Below, piece by piece: positions 46,172 to 59,244 of a stretch of 64,000 nucleotides of DNA. Within the stretch, counting starts at the first letter, position 1; each line of letters starts with the position of its first letter. The notes under the pieces were generated by a model. The model ran no database searches. It saw only the letters and a program-made list of their open reading frames with translations, and was not told the origin of the DNA. This DNA is from Artocarpus heterophyllus (Eukaryota > Streptophyta > Magnoliopsida > Rosales > Moraceae), in NCBI GenBank assembly GCA_025403435.1, contig CM046345.1, positions 5,645,451 through 5,709,450 of the forward strand. The letters are read 5' to 3'. The position numbers and the translations under genes were made by a program.

Positions 46172-49100
46172 TGTAACGCCCCTCCTTACGGACGTCACAG
46201 ATGTCGTTACATTAATACATTACCTACTTAGTTTGGAACTTTAATTGTAAACGTAGTTAAGAAAAACATAACCAGGATCCATACATACATTTTTTTTTTA
46301 AACAACAACTTTCATTAAATTAGTCTATTATTTAATTTCACATTAATATTGATCATAAACTTGCTTTAATAAAGTAAATATACCAAATTGTTAAATCATA
46401 ACTTATTAAACATCACATCATTTAAAAGCTATATACTCCCACAGTTCGGCAGGCCGAACTTGGGACTTCGGTAGGCCGAAATTCGTCAACCGACAGGCCG
46501 GCAGAGGCTCTGCAAAACAGGGTTTAAAAACTTTCAAAGTTCGGCAGGCCGAACATTTTTACATCGGCATGCCGACCAATGATGTTCGGTAGGCCGACAG
46601 AGCCAAAAACTTTTAGAAAACTTAATTTTAAGACAAAATCAACTTTTCAAAATGCGGAAGATCAAATTCTGAACATGATAAAATAAAACATTAAAACATA
46701 GTTCTTGTATTCTTTAAAACTGATCATAAAAATATATTCAAATAATAAACCATAACTTAAATCATAAAATTTGCTTCATTGACGTTCTTCTAGTTACAAT
46801 TCATCTTCCATATGCTCACACGCCTTCCTATGTACTCTGCCTAATCCATGGCTTTCTTACCCTTATCTGCAACATGACATAAACTTGAATAAGTTAAAGT
46901 TTAGTAAGTACATATAATTCTCACAATTTAAAAACATCTCATAAACATCATCATCATCATCATATCATAATAGTGCATTAAGCACATTTTCACAGAAACA
47001 TATCTTTCATTACTTGACCATATTCAAACTTATTCCATTTTTTCTTAAGGGCCCAAGTGTTGCACCATAATCATCATTGTAGGCGCCCTGTCATGAGAGG
47101 AGAAGGGTAGCTAATCCTAAACCAAACATGACATCATATCATATCATATCATATCATAACATTGGTGTGCAACACTTATTAGGTGATACATATACATAAC
47201 TTTCATGCTTTGAAATTTGCCATAATCAAACATGCATAACTTTAAATCATGAAAATCTTCCATAAGAAATCCTTTAAGGAAATCATCATAAAATCATTAT
47301 AAATATCATCATCAACATAACATCAAACCTTTTAAAACACATCATGTTGCAGGTGAGAATGTACTTACCTTAAAAGCTAGCTTACTTAACCTTATATGAA
47401 TTGGTGACGACGCCACGGTCTCGATGTGCTCGTTCCTTTGTGTGTTCATGCCATTTATTCATTTAAAAATACAAATAAAATTAATACTTATTATCATAGA
47501 ATAAAACATCCATTCATATAACATTACATACACTTTTATCTCTTACAAACATAATCCATAACCATAATCATCAAAACATAAAATCATCATCACATACACT
47601 TCACTGACCTACATGAATTCAAAACTTCAAAACTTAACATTCACACATACTTTAGGTACCATACTTGACAGAGGTAAAGTTAATACATAAACATATTACC
47701 ATGATTTTTCTTTAATCATAAAAATTACTTTAAGTATGTAAAAACAAACCATACATTTCAAACATGAAATCTGCCAGCAATAGTAAGGCAGCGAGTAATC
47801 TTTTAAATACATTTTCTAACAATTAAAACACATATATTTTAATTTTAAAATTCATACTAACATCTTATTATCATACATTTCAATATCGTAAAATTATTTC
47901 ATCATCAATAAAATCATTTAAACATATAGAATATCACATAAAACAAAAGTCCAATAATAATATTGTTAAAACAATTTATTGACCTAATCTCAATAAAAAT
48001 TACATAACACATAATTCACTCATCAAAACATTACCAAACTTTGCAGTCTATAATATAACATTTACATGAAAATTCTTATTAAATTTCGTAGCAAACAAAG
48101 CACATTTACCCCTTGAACAAAAATCACATTTTCATGCATCATAGCCAAATAGCAATATTTTACTGTGAGTGGTAGATGATAGAAAATTCATAACTTATCA
48201 TAGAAATATCAAAATGACTTGAAACTTGAAAGAACATTAACATAACACACATATGAACATCATATTAAAAATTCAGAATAAATGAAATTTTGTAGAGAAA
48301 GATATGGCAGTCTCATGTCAAGAAAGATTTCATTTCAAATTTAAACCGAAAATGAACCCTTGCCTCAAAACAATTCTTCTCAAATTCCTTCGAATTCGTC
48401 CAAAGAAAACTCAATATTTCTCAAATATTTGTAAGAGAATAAAGGAAGAGACAAAGAAGAAATTCGTGAAGAAGAGAGAGTGAGAGAGAAAACGAGAGAG
48501 AGAGATAGAGAAAGAAAAGAACGTTTTTTTTAAAAAAAATAACATAATGAGCATAATGTAAAAAAAATTTGGAGTCAAAACTCTCTATTAAGTCAGAAAT
48601 TTTCTGACTCATCTGGACTAAATTTTTGTGGAGAAGGAGAGGAAATTAGGGAAAGTCAAAACCATTAGTCTCACTTACCATATTTTGCCTTCTAAAAATA
48701 GGAAACCATTATCAATTACATTCAATCAACAAAAATCAATGAAAAGTCAATGATTTTATTTCCTTAAATGAGGAAATTAATCCATAATTATACCAATTAA
48801 TCACCCAATTAACGTAATTATCTCAACCATAAATTTGAAGAAATTTCTACTGACTGCTCATCAGTTGTCATCGGCTTGCCGATTCACCTCATCAGCCTGC
48901 CGATTCCACAAAGTTCGGCTTGCCGATGGTTTCCATCGGCCTACCGATTCTTGGCAGACTTTTCGGCCTGCTGATTCTTGGCAGACTTTTCGGCCTGCTG
49001 ATTCTTGGCAGACTTTTCGGCCTGTCGAACTGTCCTTAAAATTCAATACATCATACATCATAGCATTCAAGTTATCATTGCATCATAAATAATCATAGAT

Positions 49101-49268
49101 TGAAATTAATATGAACACTTGAGCACACCGATTCTATGCTATCGTCACCTATCATAGAACTTAAAATAAATAGTTAGTAACATAAAATCATGAATCATTA
49201 ATAAAAATTACTTAACGTCGTTACTAACTTAACATGATTCCGTTATATCAAAATTGGTGGGTGTTACA
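46172..49268 (-). mobile_element. Solo LTR, 3,097 bp, private to unit 2
   Basis: It runs TGTAACGCCC to GTGTTACA with flanks GTATC (46,167-46,171) and ATATC (49,269-49,273), a 5-bp TSD with one later change. The paralogous empty site in unit 1 reads ...gattGTATCaaag... at 35,137-35,141, which proves the insertion is younger than the duplication. It is the same family as the LTRs at 6,178 and 20,399. There are two palindrome clusters (46,440-46,610 and 48,850-49,035), a sense-strand CT-rich tract (48,440-48,520 as GA on the plus strand), and no internal region. Confidence 0.92.
48946..49026. repeat. Three-copy 27-bp tandem repeat inside the solo LTR
   Basis: The unit gattcttggcagacttttcg plus gcctgct occurs three times head-to-tail, the last with a changed end. 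It expands one of the GGCCTGC palindrome-type elements of the LTR. It is absent from the related LTR at 6,178-9,060. Confidence 0.85.
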
Positions 49269-49636
49269 ATATCAAACTTGTAGTGATGCTCTAATGATGT
49301 TAGCGTGGCATGAGTAGCGGGTTGGCATATGAACAACATGCTAAAAATACAGGCTGGCCTAAGTACCGCACAAGTCATGTTTGAAATAAAATTATTTAGG
49401 CCAGGTCGGCCCATTTGAAATATTTAATAATTGTTCAACAACAAATTCTCCTTAATTTAGAGAAAAAGTGAAACGTCATTATAATTTTTAAATTTATATT
49501 ATAGATGTGCGATAAATGGTATGAAATCACGTGAAAATTACCCTAAAAGTTAAAGAGTTGCCTAATTTTTACGCCAATGCTCATGGGCCATGTCAAATTA
49601 TTCTCTCAAAATTCCTTGATTTTATCAATCGTTTTC

Positions 49637-49643
49637 TATAAAT
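49637..49643 (+). promoter_or_regulatory. TATA box, unit I counterpart in duplicon 2
   Basis: TATAAAT lies 70 nt upstream of the ATG at 49,707, the same spacing as in duplicon 1. Confidence 0.5.
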
Positions 49644-49706
49644 ACGGCCCCAATTTCTTTATGCAAACAATTTGAAGCAAAAGTTGTTTTAAGTTTTCTC
49701 TAATTC

Positions 49707-49865
49707 ATGAAAGGAGTTAGATTCCAAATTTTTCAACGAAAAATATTAGGAACAGTTTGCCTCCTTTTCAAAATGTTTCGACAATTTACAAAGGAAGGAT
49801 ATGCTCACTCTTTAAATGGAACTTCTCTATTTGCCTTCTCCATATGTATGGTGATTTTTTGAATA
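49707..49865 (+). pseudogene. Small gene-like unit I, duplicon 2 copy
   Basis: It starts MKGVRFQIFQRKILG as at 35,576, but lacks 24 bases after MFRQFTK and diverges in frame soon after. The family is unknown. Confidence 0.35.
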
Positions 49866-51296
49866 TTTTAAGCTTTCTAGTACTCAAATTTTAGCTTATT
49901 TGTTACAATAATTATTATTCTTTAATTACAAAATTTGAAAATAACATTTTTCACTTGACTGCTTCTTCTCCTTCTCTCCCCTAATATATGAACAATTGTA
50001 TTTTGTTATGTTGCTGTCAGACATCATCTTTTCTCGGGCCACGGTTGTTCACAACCATAATAATTGGTGTTTTTTTTCATAGATGAGATTCTTGAGAGCA
50101 CTTTAAAGTTTGGCAATCAAAATTTAGAAACAATATTCTTCGTATTAACGAGATGATTTAGCGTTATTAATGTAGGAAGAGTATGTTGTTCACACGATTT
50201 AAGATATATATTAAAAAAAGATTGTAAAAACGGTTAAACATATAAAGAACTGAGACAATATTTTGGAAAAGAAAGGACGTTTTCTTTAGAATTTAGTGTG
50301 TTGCTCATGTTATTATTATAAATTTTTTTTTTTTTCAGATCACCTCATGGAGTATGAGTTTCTCCCAACATCCTCTATGCAGAGAATTTAGAATCAAGAA
50401 ATGGGATTTTTCCTTAGTACGTATACCATTAACTATCTTTTACCGAGTCATTTGACCGTTAGTCATGCAAAAAAGTAGATAAAAGATAGATATTTACAAA
50501 AATCCTCTTCACAATTGATGTACTACAAATGGTATAAAATCACGTTAAAAAATTTTACCAAACAAAATTAAGACGTTTGTCATCTATTCTGCTACAATAT
50601 ATATTATTTTATCTGATTTCAAAAATGATAGTATTCATGGTTTTTCCTTTAATCATTATTTTTTTAGAAATATATCTTCTCTGATTTCAAAGACGTAATA
50701 TTAGCACTATATGTATCGGATATGTAATAATTTGTGTTATACATGGTATAAAATCCGATATGTAATAATTTGTGCTGTACATGGTATAAAATTCAGTATG
50801 TAATAATTTGTTTCATACTTGGTATAAAATCCATTAACATTCTTTTTCACTTTTTTAAGAAATAAATCTTCTCTAAATTCAAAGACAAAATATTATTATA
50901 TTATATATGCCGATATAGAATAATCTGTGTTATACATGGAATAAAATCCATAATGATTCACTTTCACCATTTTTTAGAAGAATATCCAATTTTAAAGACA
51001 TGATATTATTATTATTATATATGTTAGACATGTAATTATACAAATTACAAAATCTATTAAGATTCTGTTAAAGGTCAATAGTCAATGTATCCTTTTAATT
51101 TTAAAGTTAAGTAATGTCGTTACTAGATTAGGTGGATATGTAAGTGATAGTGTTATATACTTTATAAATGGTAGAAAATCAAAAGTTATTATTATTAGTA
51201 TCATCATCATCATCAATTGGCCCTTATAAATAGGTTCCTAATTTCTAAATGCAAAACACATAAAAAATTTGTCTAAAAAATTCCCTCCCTAATTTC

Positions 51297-52341
51297 ATGA
51301 TAGGTATTGTGGATAAAATTTTCCAAAGTAAAATGCTAGGAAAATATTGTCATGCTTTTGAAATGTTTCCACTACTCAAAAAAGATAGCATTTCAGAGCT
51401 GAAAGGAAGATTAAAAATTAGAAAAGGAGAATCTATTGACGTGCTCTTTTTAAAAATGGGTGGCATGGGAAATATAGGGATGATGGTTGCTGTCGGAAGA
51501 TGATGTCAATTGCCTCGGTTTGTCCTAATCGCAATTGATTCTTATCCTAATGGAATTCGACAACCTTATTGTCCTGACTGCTTTCCTCTCTGTAGTAAGA
51601 GAAGTGGTGGTGTTGCTTTCTTCTATCGTGGAAAGCCTTTTTTGTTGTAGTTAAAGAGTTGTACATTGACAGCTATATATCATTTGTCCTCATTCTTGTA
51701 AACCAATAGCATTAGCTAGTGTAGGCCCTGCATATACTTTGATTGTTTTCTTTGTTCTATATATAGACAACCTTGTATACTGTATATCCTTGAGCAAGTC
51801 AATACAATTAAGAAGAAAGAAAAAGTCTCCTTCTCAGTCACTTTTCATTGTTTTCTTTTAGTTGCAGACAACTCCGGGTAATTTTCGAAATGTTCTTGTT
51901 ATTTTTTATGGTTTGTCAAATCTTGATTCATATTGCTGGATTTAATTTCATATTAAGCAAATATTTTCTAAAAGAACTTAAAGGCATTTCTATTTGTCTT
52001 GAAATTTTCAAGAAAATTTAAAAAAAAATTTTAGATGGATTACTTTTTCCTTATCAATTCACTATGTTTGACTTTGACATTTTGGTATTCCAAATAAATA
52101 TAATTTTCACTTCAAAAATATAAATACAATTTTAAAGGAAAAAAATAGAATGAAAATCATGTACGTAATTTTCCTTCCACTATTATCTCCTTGTTGATAT
52201 GATAAACAGTGCTTAATTTTCAGGTGCATGCTATCTGACGGAGGAAATTTAGTCACTTCATCTTCTAAGAATTTAGTGGCAATGTGGACAAACAAGTTCT
52301 CGACCATTGCCAAGTTCTTGGAGGAAGATTATAACAGATAA
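51297..52341 (+). pseudogene. Small gene-like unit II, duplicon 2 copy
   Basis: Exon 1 matches 37,191 (MIGIVDKIFQSKMLGKYCHA; KGRLKIRKGESIDVLF; KMGGMGN) but ends at a TGA at 51,501, where duplicon 1 has CGA. The candidate last exon at 52,224-52,341 is still open, ending KFLEEDYNR. Whether the early stop matters depends on where exon 1 is spliced, which the sequence does not settle. Confidence 0.4.
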
Positions 52342-53744
52342 TGTGCCGAGAGTTGCTTGTTGATTTTCATGAGGGTTTTCTTTTTTGGTGCGTGTGGAGT
52401 GTGTGTTTGGGTAATTTTTGGGCTTGTTTTAGTTGCACATCATCTTCAAACCTGTAGTTGTAAGGGCATCGACAAATAAGTTTCAACTCGAATAATGAGT
52501 TTAAATACTGTAGAGTAGCATATTTTTGTTTTACATTGTAGCATGTGAGAGATATTTTCTAATAAATAAAAAAAAAAAAACAAGGTCCAAGCTAATTGGG
52601 ATTATCTTCCACCAAATCAAAGGTTACTTTTTATGTCTCTCATCTATTCGGAAAATACCATTCATCAATGAGTATCCTCTCTAATTTTATAAGAGGTAGA
52701 ATATCATTCTTTGATAGATTCTCCTTAATTTCAAAAAAAAAAAAAAAGGTAGTCGTTGGTCAATACCACGTTTTCGTTTTTATAACTTATGTATTATGAA
52801 TGTTTTTAGATTAACTAATGCAAATCAAGTATTCACTCTAATTTGATTGGATTTGGCGTATATGTACTTGATGCGACACTTATAATAGAAAATCAAGTGA
52901 AAATTTCCTTCAATTCTCGACCTAAAGACGGGGACCGCGACTAATTAAAAACTAAAGTAAAATAACCCTGGATTTAAATAACTAAATTCGGAACACCAGA
53001 GGAATCGCCTCAGAAAACAATGATAAAAATATAATATCCGCCTTGCAAGGGCTTAAACATCCATTAAAATAATCGAAACAATCCGTGTAGTAAAACTTTG
53101 CTCTAAAACATTATAACACCATAAATGACTTTAGGAGAAGTCAGTAGGGTACAATTACAACATATAAATAATAACAGAAAATTACTTAAGTTTAAACCTG
53201 TACCACTTTTGACCTCTAATCAGAGCAACAGTGTTCACCTTTAGCTTTCATGTTTAAAAATTTTCCCCACCAAGTGCTTAGCAACTGAATGATGAGTTTG
53301 ACCGTCTAAGGTTTAGCGGATCTTATAATTGTCAATTTTATAATCGATATCATTAAATATTATTTTCTAAAAATTTAAACTTGAGCAAAGTCAATCACTC
53401 ACGTATTCTGCCCTCGTTAATTTTTAAAAACATTAATTGTCATAACTATATTTGTCGGATATGTTATATTTATTATACATGGTATAAAATCCATGAAGAG
53501 TGAAAGCCATTCATCAATGCATTCTCTCTAATTTCAAAGAAGTGCTATATTTTGCAGAATATGTAATTGATGTTGTTATAAATGGTATGAAATCCATGAA
53601 GACTGTATCAAAACTTAGAAAAATTTAAGTGTGCAAAATCACCTCAAACGATCTCTAGATTTTATCAATAATTATTAATCCAATCATTGATTTTATTGCT
53701 CTCTAAAAATATAATCCCAATTTTTCAAGACAATCACATCCAAA

Positions 53745-54270
53745 CGCTATAAGAAAAACTACATTTAACGGCATATTATTTACGACATGTAGTTTTTGAA
53801 TGTCGTTGAAAAATACATACAACGACATCTCCAACAAAGATATCGTTAATAACATTTGAAACAATAATTAACAAAATCTATATAGATGTCGTATTAAAGC
53901 TCTCCTTTAATGATAATAGTTTAGTGTCGTTAAATTATTTAATGACAAGTAGGAGATGTCGTCAAAGCATTGAGATTCTACGACACTCCTTATAGACGAT
54001 ATTGATCAAAATGTCGTCTATAAAGGGTGTTGTAGAATCTCCAAGGCTTTAACGACATCTCTTACCTGTCGTTAAATAATTTAACGACACAAAACTATTA
54101 TCGTTTAAAGGAAACCTTTAACACGGCGTCTATATAGATGTCGTTAATTATTGTTTTAAATGTCATTAACAATATATTTTTTGGAGATGTCGTTGCATGT
54201 ATATTTCAACGACATTCAAAAATTACATGCTGTAAATAATATGTCGTTAAATATAATTTTTCTTGTAGTG
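53745..54270. mobile_element. CACTA-ended foldback element (MITE), unit 2
   Basis: 526 bp, the same length and place as 39,639-40,164. The right end is the perfect inverted form of a CACTACAAGAAAAA terminus (TTTTTCTTGTAGTG) followed by AAG. The left end has drifted (CGCTATAAG). It has the same long self-complementary structure. Confidence 0.85.
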
Positions 54271-54489
54271 AAGTAAAATTTGTCTCAAATTCTTCCAGAT
54301 AGGTAATGCCATCCCTACATTTTCATTTCAATGAATGTTACAAATGGTATGAAATCACATGCATGATAATTATGCCCCAAATTTTAAAGAATTTCTAGTT
54401 GTGTCATCGGTTTCATTGAGGAAGTTTTGAGCCAATGGTCATGACCACGTCAAAATATTCTACTGGATGTCCTCAGTCTTATCGCTCAA

Positions 54490-54994
54490 GTTCTTTATAA
54501 ATACGATCCCAATTTCTCAGGGTATTTGATTTCCATATTTTTCCAAAACAAAAATGTGAGGAAAAAGCCTTATTTTCAAAGTGTTTTTAGCAGTAATAGA
54601 CAAAGAATAGCATTTTGAAGCTCAGAGTAAGGTTAAAATTACTTCATAGGTCCACTGATATGAGAGTTAAAAATGGTGGCATGGGAAAATTAAGGAGGGG
54701 CGAGAGTTTCCTAGTTGCCCTTGTTGGCGCACCAAGTAATTAATCTTCTAAACTTGTTTTATATATATACATATATATATGTATTTGTATATAATAGTAC
54801 TTTCAAATCTTAGTTCTTTAATACTAATTGTAGATATAATTTTCACAGAACTTGAGGTACTAGATTTTCATCTTTTTTTTCAGAGATGAATAATTTGCAT
54901 TTATTTTGTTGTGCAGCGGCTCTCAAACATCTGAAGAAGGCCGTAGCGCCGATGGCGCCTAGTTCCTGCCACCTCTCTGCCATGAGGCATGGCT
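54490..54994 (+). pseudogene. Small gene-like unit III, duplicon 2 copy
   Basis: It matches 40,393-40,947 and is further decayed, with a base lost in the LKMGGMGK stretch and a shorter region after the acceptor-like site. An 88-codon minus-strand frame overlaps it (54,843-55,109) but is broken in duplicon 1 and is not annotated. Confidence 0.35.
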
Positions 54995-56208
54995 GAATTT
55001 GAAGAAAGACTAGAGCATCGGTAATTCCTAGAAATGCCCGAACTTTGGGAAACAGTGGATAAATGTCAGTCACGACATTGCCAGCAACTGAATTTATCCC
55101 ATATTCCATAGCTTCACCGTTTTTATCATTATGTAGTGTATGAAAACAATTCCAATATCCTCATCAACCTTGTTGTCAGCTTTTTATGGACTTATCTTGA
55201 TCAACGTCCGCTGCTTGAATATTTGGGTTTGCAACATATTTTCTTTCTAAACTTTATGTTTTTTTTGTAATGTGATCCTTAAAACTTTTTTCGTGATTAT
55301 TGAGTCTTTAAATTTAACTAAACATGACAATTAAGTCCCTAATTATCAAAGTCTTCAAAATTTAGACTTAATGGGAAAGGGCAAAATTTTAGGAACTACA
55401 AAGACTAAATATACATATAAGCCAACAAAATTGTTAAAAAAAAATTAACAATGATTTTTTTTTCTTTTCTTCTTTTTGGGTACAAAATTGAACAATTTGA
55501 CCCTAAAATCGAATGAGGTGTATAGACCTTCTAAATACATCACATATGTTTCAGTGATCATTTGCTATTTCAATTTGAAGTTTATGATTAAGACTTAATT
55601 TTCACACTTTGTTAAGGTTAGCGACTTAATTACTACAAAAAAAAAAGTTTATTTCAAAACAAATAAAATTTTAATGGGGTAGATGAGCTAAAAACCCTAA
55701 ATATATTTTGACGAGTGCTTTTGAGAGATGGCTTTTGCTGTCAAATGTGATCCATGTATGGGCCTAGGCCCACTGGCTGGTTCAGGCCCATCTTATGATC
55801 CATGTATTGTTGCCGGGACTGTTCATAATGAGAAATATACTTATGTGTCCTTGCTTTTTAATTTTATTATTTCTATGAGAATTTGAAACACAATACTTTC
55901 AAAGAATATAAGACATAACTTATCACAAGCTTTTTGAATGAGGATTAAGCAAACACATATTATCTAAGGTATTTTAGCCTTTTTAGTTAGAAGAAGTGAT
56001 ATGAACAAAGATGGGGAAAAAATTATAGAAGACAATAATGGTTTATAAAAATTATATACCACCTAATTTTCTCTAGATATACTTAGGCCAATAGATCTGT
56101 CCAACCTCACTCATGAAAAATCACATCAGCAGATCTTGGGCTAAGACAGACCAAGTCCAACTGCCCAACAGGCCCTGGCCTTGCATAGGCCAGCCCATTT
56201 TGGCCAAG

Positions 56209-56241
<33 letters not shown>

Positions 56242-56242
56242 A

Positions 56243-56725
56243 AGGTTATTTATCTTTTTATACTTTATATTTTACGTTTATTTAAATAAAATTTTTTTTA
56301 TCTTATCAAACATATACTTTTAAATTAGATTTAATACACAAATTTGTATCTTTGTCTAATTAATATTCAATTTTGACCTAAGAAATTGCACAAAATAGTC
56401 TCAAATTAAAAAATAAGATAACTTTAAAAACTTAATAAAAACTTTATACTAAGGTTTTTACCTTAAAATGTATAAAATACCTTCAAAATAAGTGTTTTGT
56501 GTATTTCTATTTTGTTTTCTTCTTAGCTTTTGAAAGTTTTAGTTTTCTTTTCTCTTTTACTTAAAGATAATTTGGTCATTTTAAAGATCAAAATCAACTA
56601 TTGATTAAAGTAAGGTGTAAATTTGTATACGAAATCTAATCTAAAGATATATATTTGATGAGATCCAAAATGAAGGTATCAAAAAAAAAACCTAAAAGAG
56701 AGGGTATAGAAAGATAAATAACCCT
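56243..56725. mobile_element. Foldback MITE with about 22-bp TIRs, private to unit 2
   Basis: Left end AGGTTATTTATCTTTTTATAC; right end, reverse complement, AGGGTTATTTATCTTTCTATAC. It lies in a TA-rich target next to an (AT)n run (56,213-56,240). The corresponding place in both local copies of unit 1 (near 42,190 and 42,940) reads gatgatatatatgccc without the element, giving two empty sites. It is 483 bp, non-coding, and related to the repeats at 45,035 and 2,865. Confidence 0.75.
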
Positions 56726-58440
56726 ATATATATGTGTGTGTGTGTATACCTTGTTTGTTTGACTTTTTTATTTTGTAACCTCAAAAAAAATTTATGTTTA
56801 ATTATCAAGAAAGGTTTTTAATAAAGTTGGCATGAGAAATTTATTTCCTTCTATATTTTCATTGACTATTGGACATTTTTATACATGTCAAGTTTTTAAA
56901 CAGTTCAAAACAAATATTTTAAGGTGGTAAAAAAGAACCAAAAATGAAAATTAGGAGTGTCCAAAAGAAGTGTCTGGATCAAATTTTTAATTTATGCATC
57001 TTAAATTTCAAAAAAAAAAAAAGAAATTATTTTTCGCAGGTCATCACCCCCATTTCTTTGATTGTTTTCTCTGGTAAAAAAGAAGCCGAGCCAAACACTA
57101 TTATTGAAGAAAGAATCAAATTTGGATTGAGATTAATGTTGCAGAATAAGGGAAAGCAAACATTAGTTTAAACTTGATTATAATGGAAATCTCTGTCTTT
57201 ATTTTCACGTTTGTTGATTGATAAAACCTTGAAATATATGCAATAACTAAATATAAAAAAAGAAGATGCAAGTCAACCTTAAAAAATAGCAAGCAAGAAA
57301 CATTTCTAGAAGCAACTAGTCATCATCACTAAAATAAAACAAATTAACTTGTTTCTTCCCCAAAAAAAAAAAATTACTTGTATCTTCACTAAAATATCCT
57401 GCATTAAAATTGCATTAAAACGCACTAATATACTCCCACATGAGTTATAAATAGAAACAAGATTATAGTCAAAGAAATAAAAGAGCATAGACCCACGTTA
57501 ACTATAATTAGAAAGTATTTTTCAAGAGAACCAAAAATTAAAAAAAAAATTTACTCCCACATCTTTTATCTTCATAAACCCTAAACTTTTTTCTCGATCA
57601 AAGTCTTTGAAAGTTTCAATGGAGGTTCATGTTGAACTAAAAACAAAAAACAAAAAAAAAATGTCTCTTGAATAGACAAGAAACACTGAAGTATGCACTT
57701 CTCTTACTTGTATTTTATGATATTGAATTATTGGGATGTATGATAGAAAATATATATCTATAATTTGGTTATCTTGTGCAGACCTTTATGTTTTCTGGTT
57801 GTCCTTTACCACCCTTTGCCACAAAGTAGAGTACGCATCACCATAGTTGTACATATGGATGGGCAAGTTCTTATGTAGCTCGCATCAAAGTGTTTCGTAA
57901 GTTGGTATGAAGTCAGGTTACCACAAAATAAACTTTTGATGTAGAGAGCTCATGATTTTTATTTTCAATTTGTTCTCAAACATTTCTGCACCCAATTGAT
58001 CAAATACCTTTTGGGCATTTGTCTAGTACCTTCTATACAAGCATGGTCGCTATTTTATTTATTTAAGTAGTTTTTTTGGTTGGAAAGAAGCTTTATCATT
58101 TTTTTTATGAAATCTTTTTTGGTTAATATTTGGTTTCTATAAAAAAGCTAACGTCATTTAATATATCCAAAATAAATCAAGATTGAAATTAAAATGGGGA
58201 TATGAAAGGTTAAATTAGGTATTATGAAAAATAATATCTATAAAAGGACTGATTTTTTAAATCTTTATTAGAAGAGCATTACATATTAGGGACATCTATA
58301 AATTTTTGGGGAGTAAATATAACTACTCATAACAGAATTAATCTTGTATTTTCCATCATAAAAAAATAGTGCCATCAACTTCGGCTTTGCATTCCAATCT
58401 TGTTAATGGGTTTGGTACTAGATAATTTTGCTTGCGACTT

Positions 58441-59244
58441 TTCTTTAAATTTTTCTTTTTTTTTTTCTTTTTGCGCATCTATAACTTCTTTTTCGCTTCT
58501 CCTTAAAACTAAAGGCATATATGTTTCTTCCGTGACAGTAATAGTTACTTTTAGAAAATCAATGAACATGTTGTGATACAAAGGGGGGAAAATAGTTTCA
58601 ACAACTTTTAGGATTTATGCATCTTAAATGTCACAAAAAAAAAGGTTATAAATTCTTAAGGATGAACAAAAGAGAAAAAAAAATTGTAACGCACACAAAT
58701 ATTAATCTACAGACAAATATGAGGCCAGCGGATGGGTGTTTTTTTTATTTTTTCTTCTTTTAATGTTGATGTTTGCTGATTAAGTTTGTATAAAAAGAGA
58801 GACAATTCTTACGATGAAAACCCTTATCGGTAGTATATGTTTTAAAATCATAAGATCTGGTTGAAATTATTTTTTTCTACAAATTTAATAGCTAAAAAAC
58901 AAATAACCACCAGTATCTTTTTCAATTACCACAAAGGAAATTCCCTAAAAAGAGAAGAAAGAAAAGTTGGTACTTGGTAGGGTTTGTTGTTTAGTCAAAG
59001 GCTTTTCCGCGAAGAGAATGACCTCCAACAGAGAGAGAGGGAAAATTCAGAGAATTATACCCCTCTCCAATTGCATAGGACAAATGATACATTAGCTGAA
59101 ATTTAAGTACAAATTAACAAATGGGTTTGACATCTAAGCAGCTCATAAATCAACCCGAGAACCCTCTCTTTTCGAGCTTCATTTAAATATAATTACAGGT
59201 ATAAAATTCAGCAACATTTGAAGAGTTGAGAGCTCACAAATCAC
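58441..59244. other. Intergenic DNA past the duplication, downstream of the serine-rich gene
   Basis: AT-rich sequence with no convincing coding frame. The part next to 59,244 would hold the 3' UTR of the minus-strand gene. Confidence 0.45.

Larger units (their letters stand above)
43519..58440 (+). repeat. Segmental duplication unit 2
   Basis: This is the head-to-tail partner of unit 1. It begins with the same sequence as 1,525 onward and carries a chitinase pseudogene, a MITE, the small gene-like units, the CACTA-ended foldback and the AT-rich tail in the same order. Events private to unit 2 are the solo LTR at 46,172-49,268, the MITE at 56,243-56,725, and about 1.15 kb at 57,180-58,330 with no match in unit 1, in which I recognise nothing. 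Confidence 0.85.

Noticed and set aside
54843..55109. 88-codon minus-strand frame beginning MEYGINSV
   Set aside because: The matching frame in duplicon 1 (near 40,860-41,070) is broken, no domain is recognised, and the plus strand has a better gene-unit explanation.
58375..58581. 68-codon minus-strand Lys/Glu-rich frame
   Set aside because: It is low-complexity, interrupted by poly-T runs on the plus strand, and only partly matched in the duplicate near 43,430-43,510; not supported as a gene.
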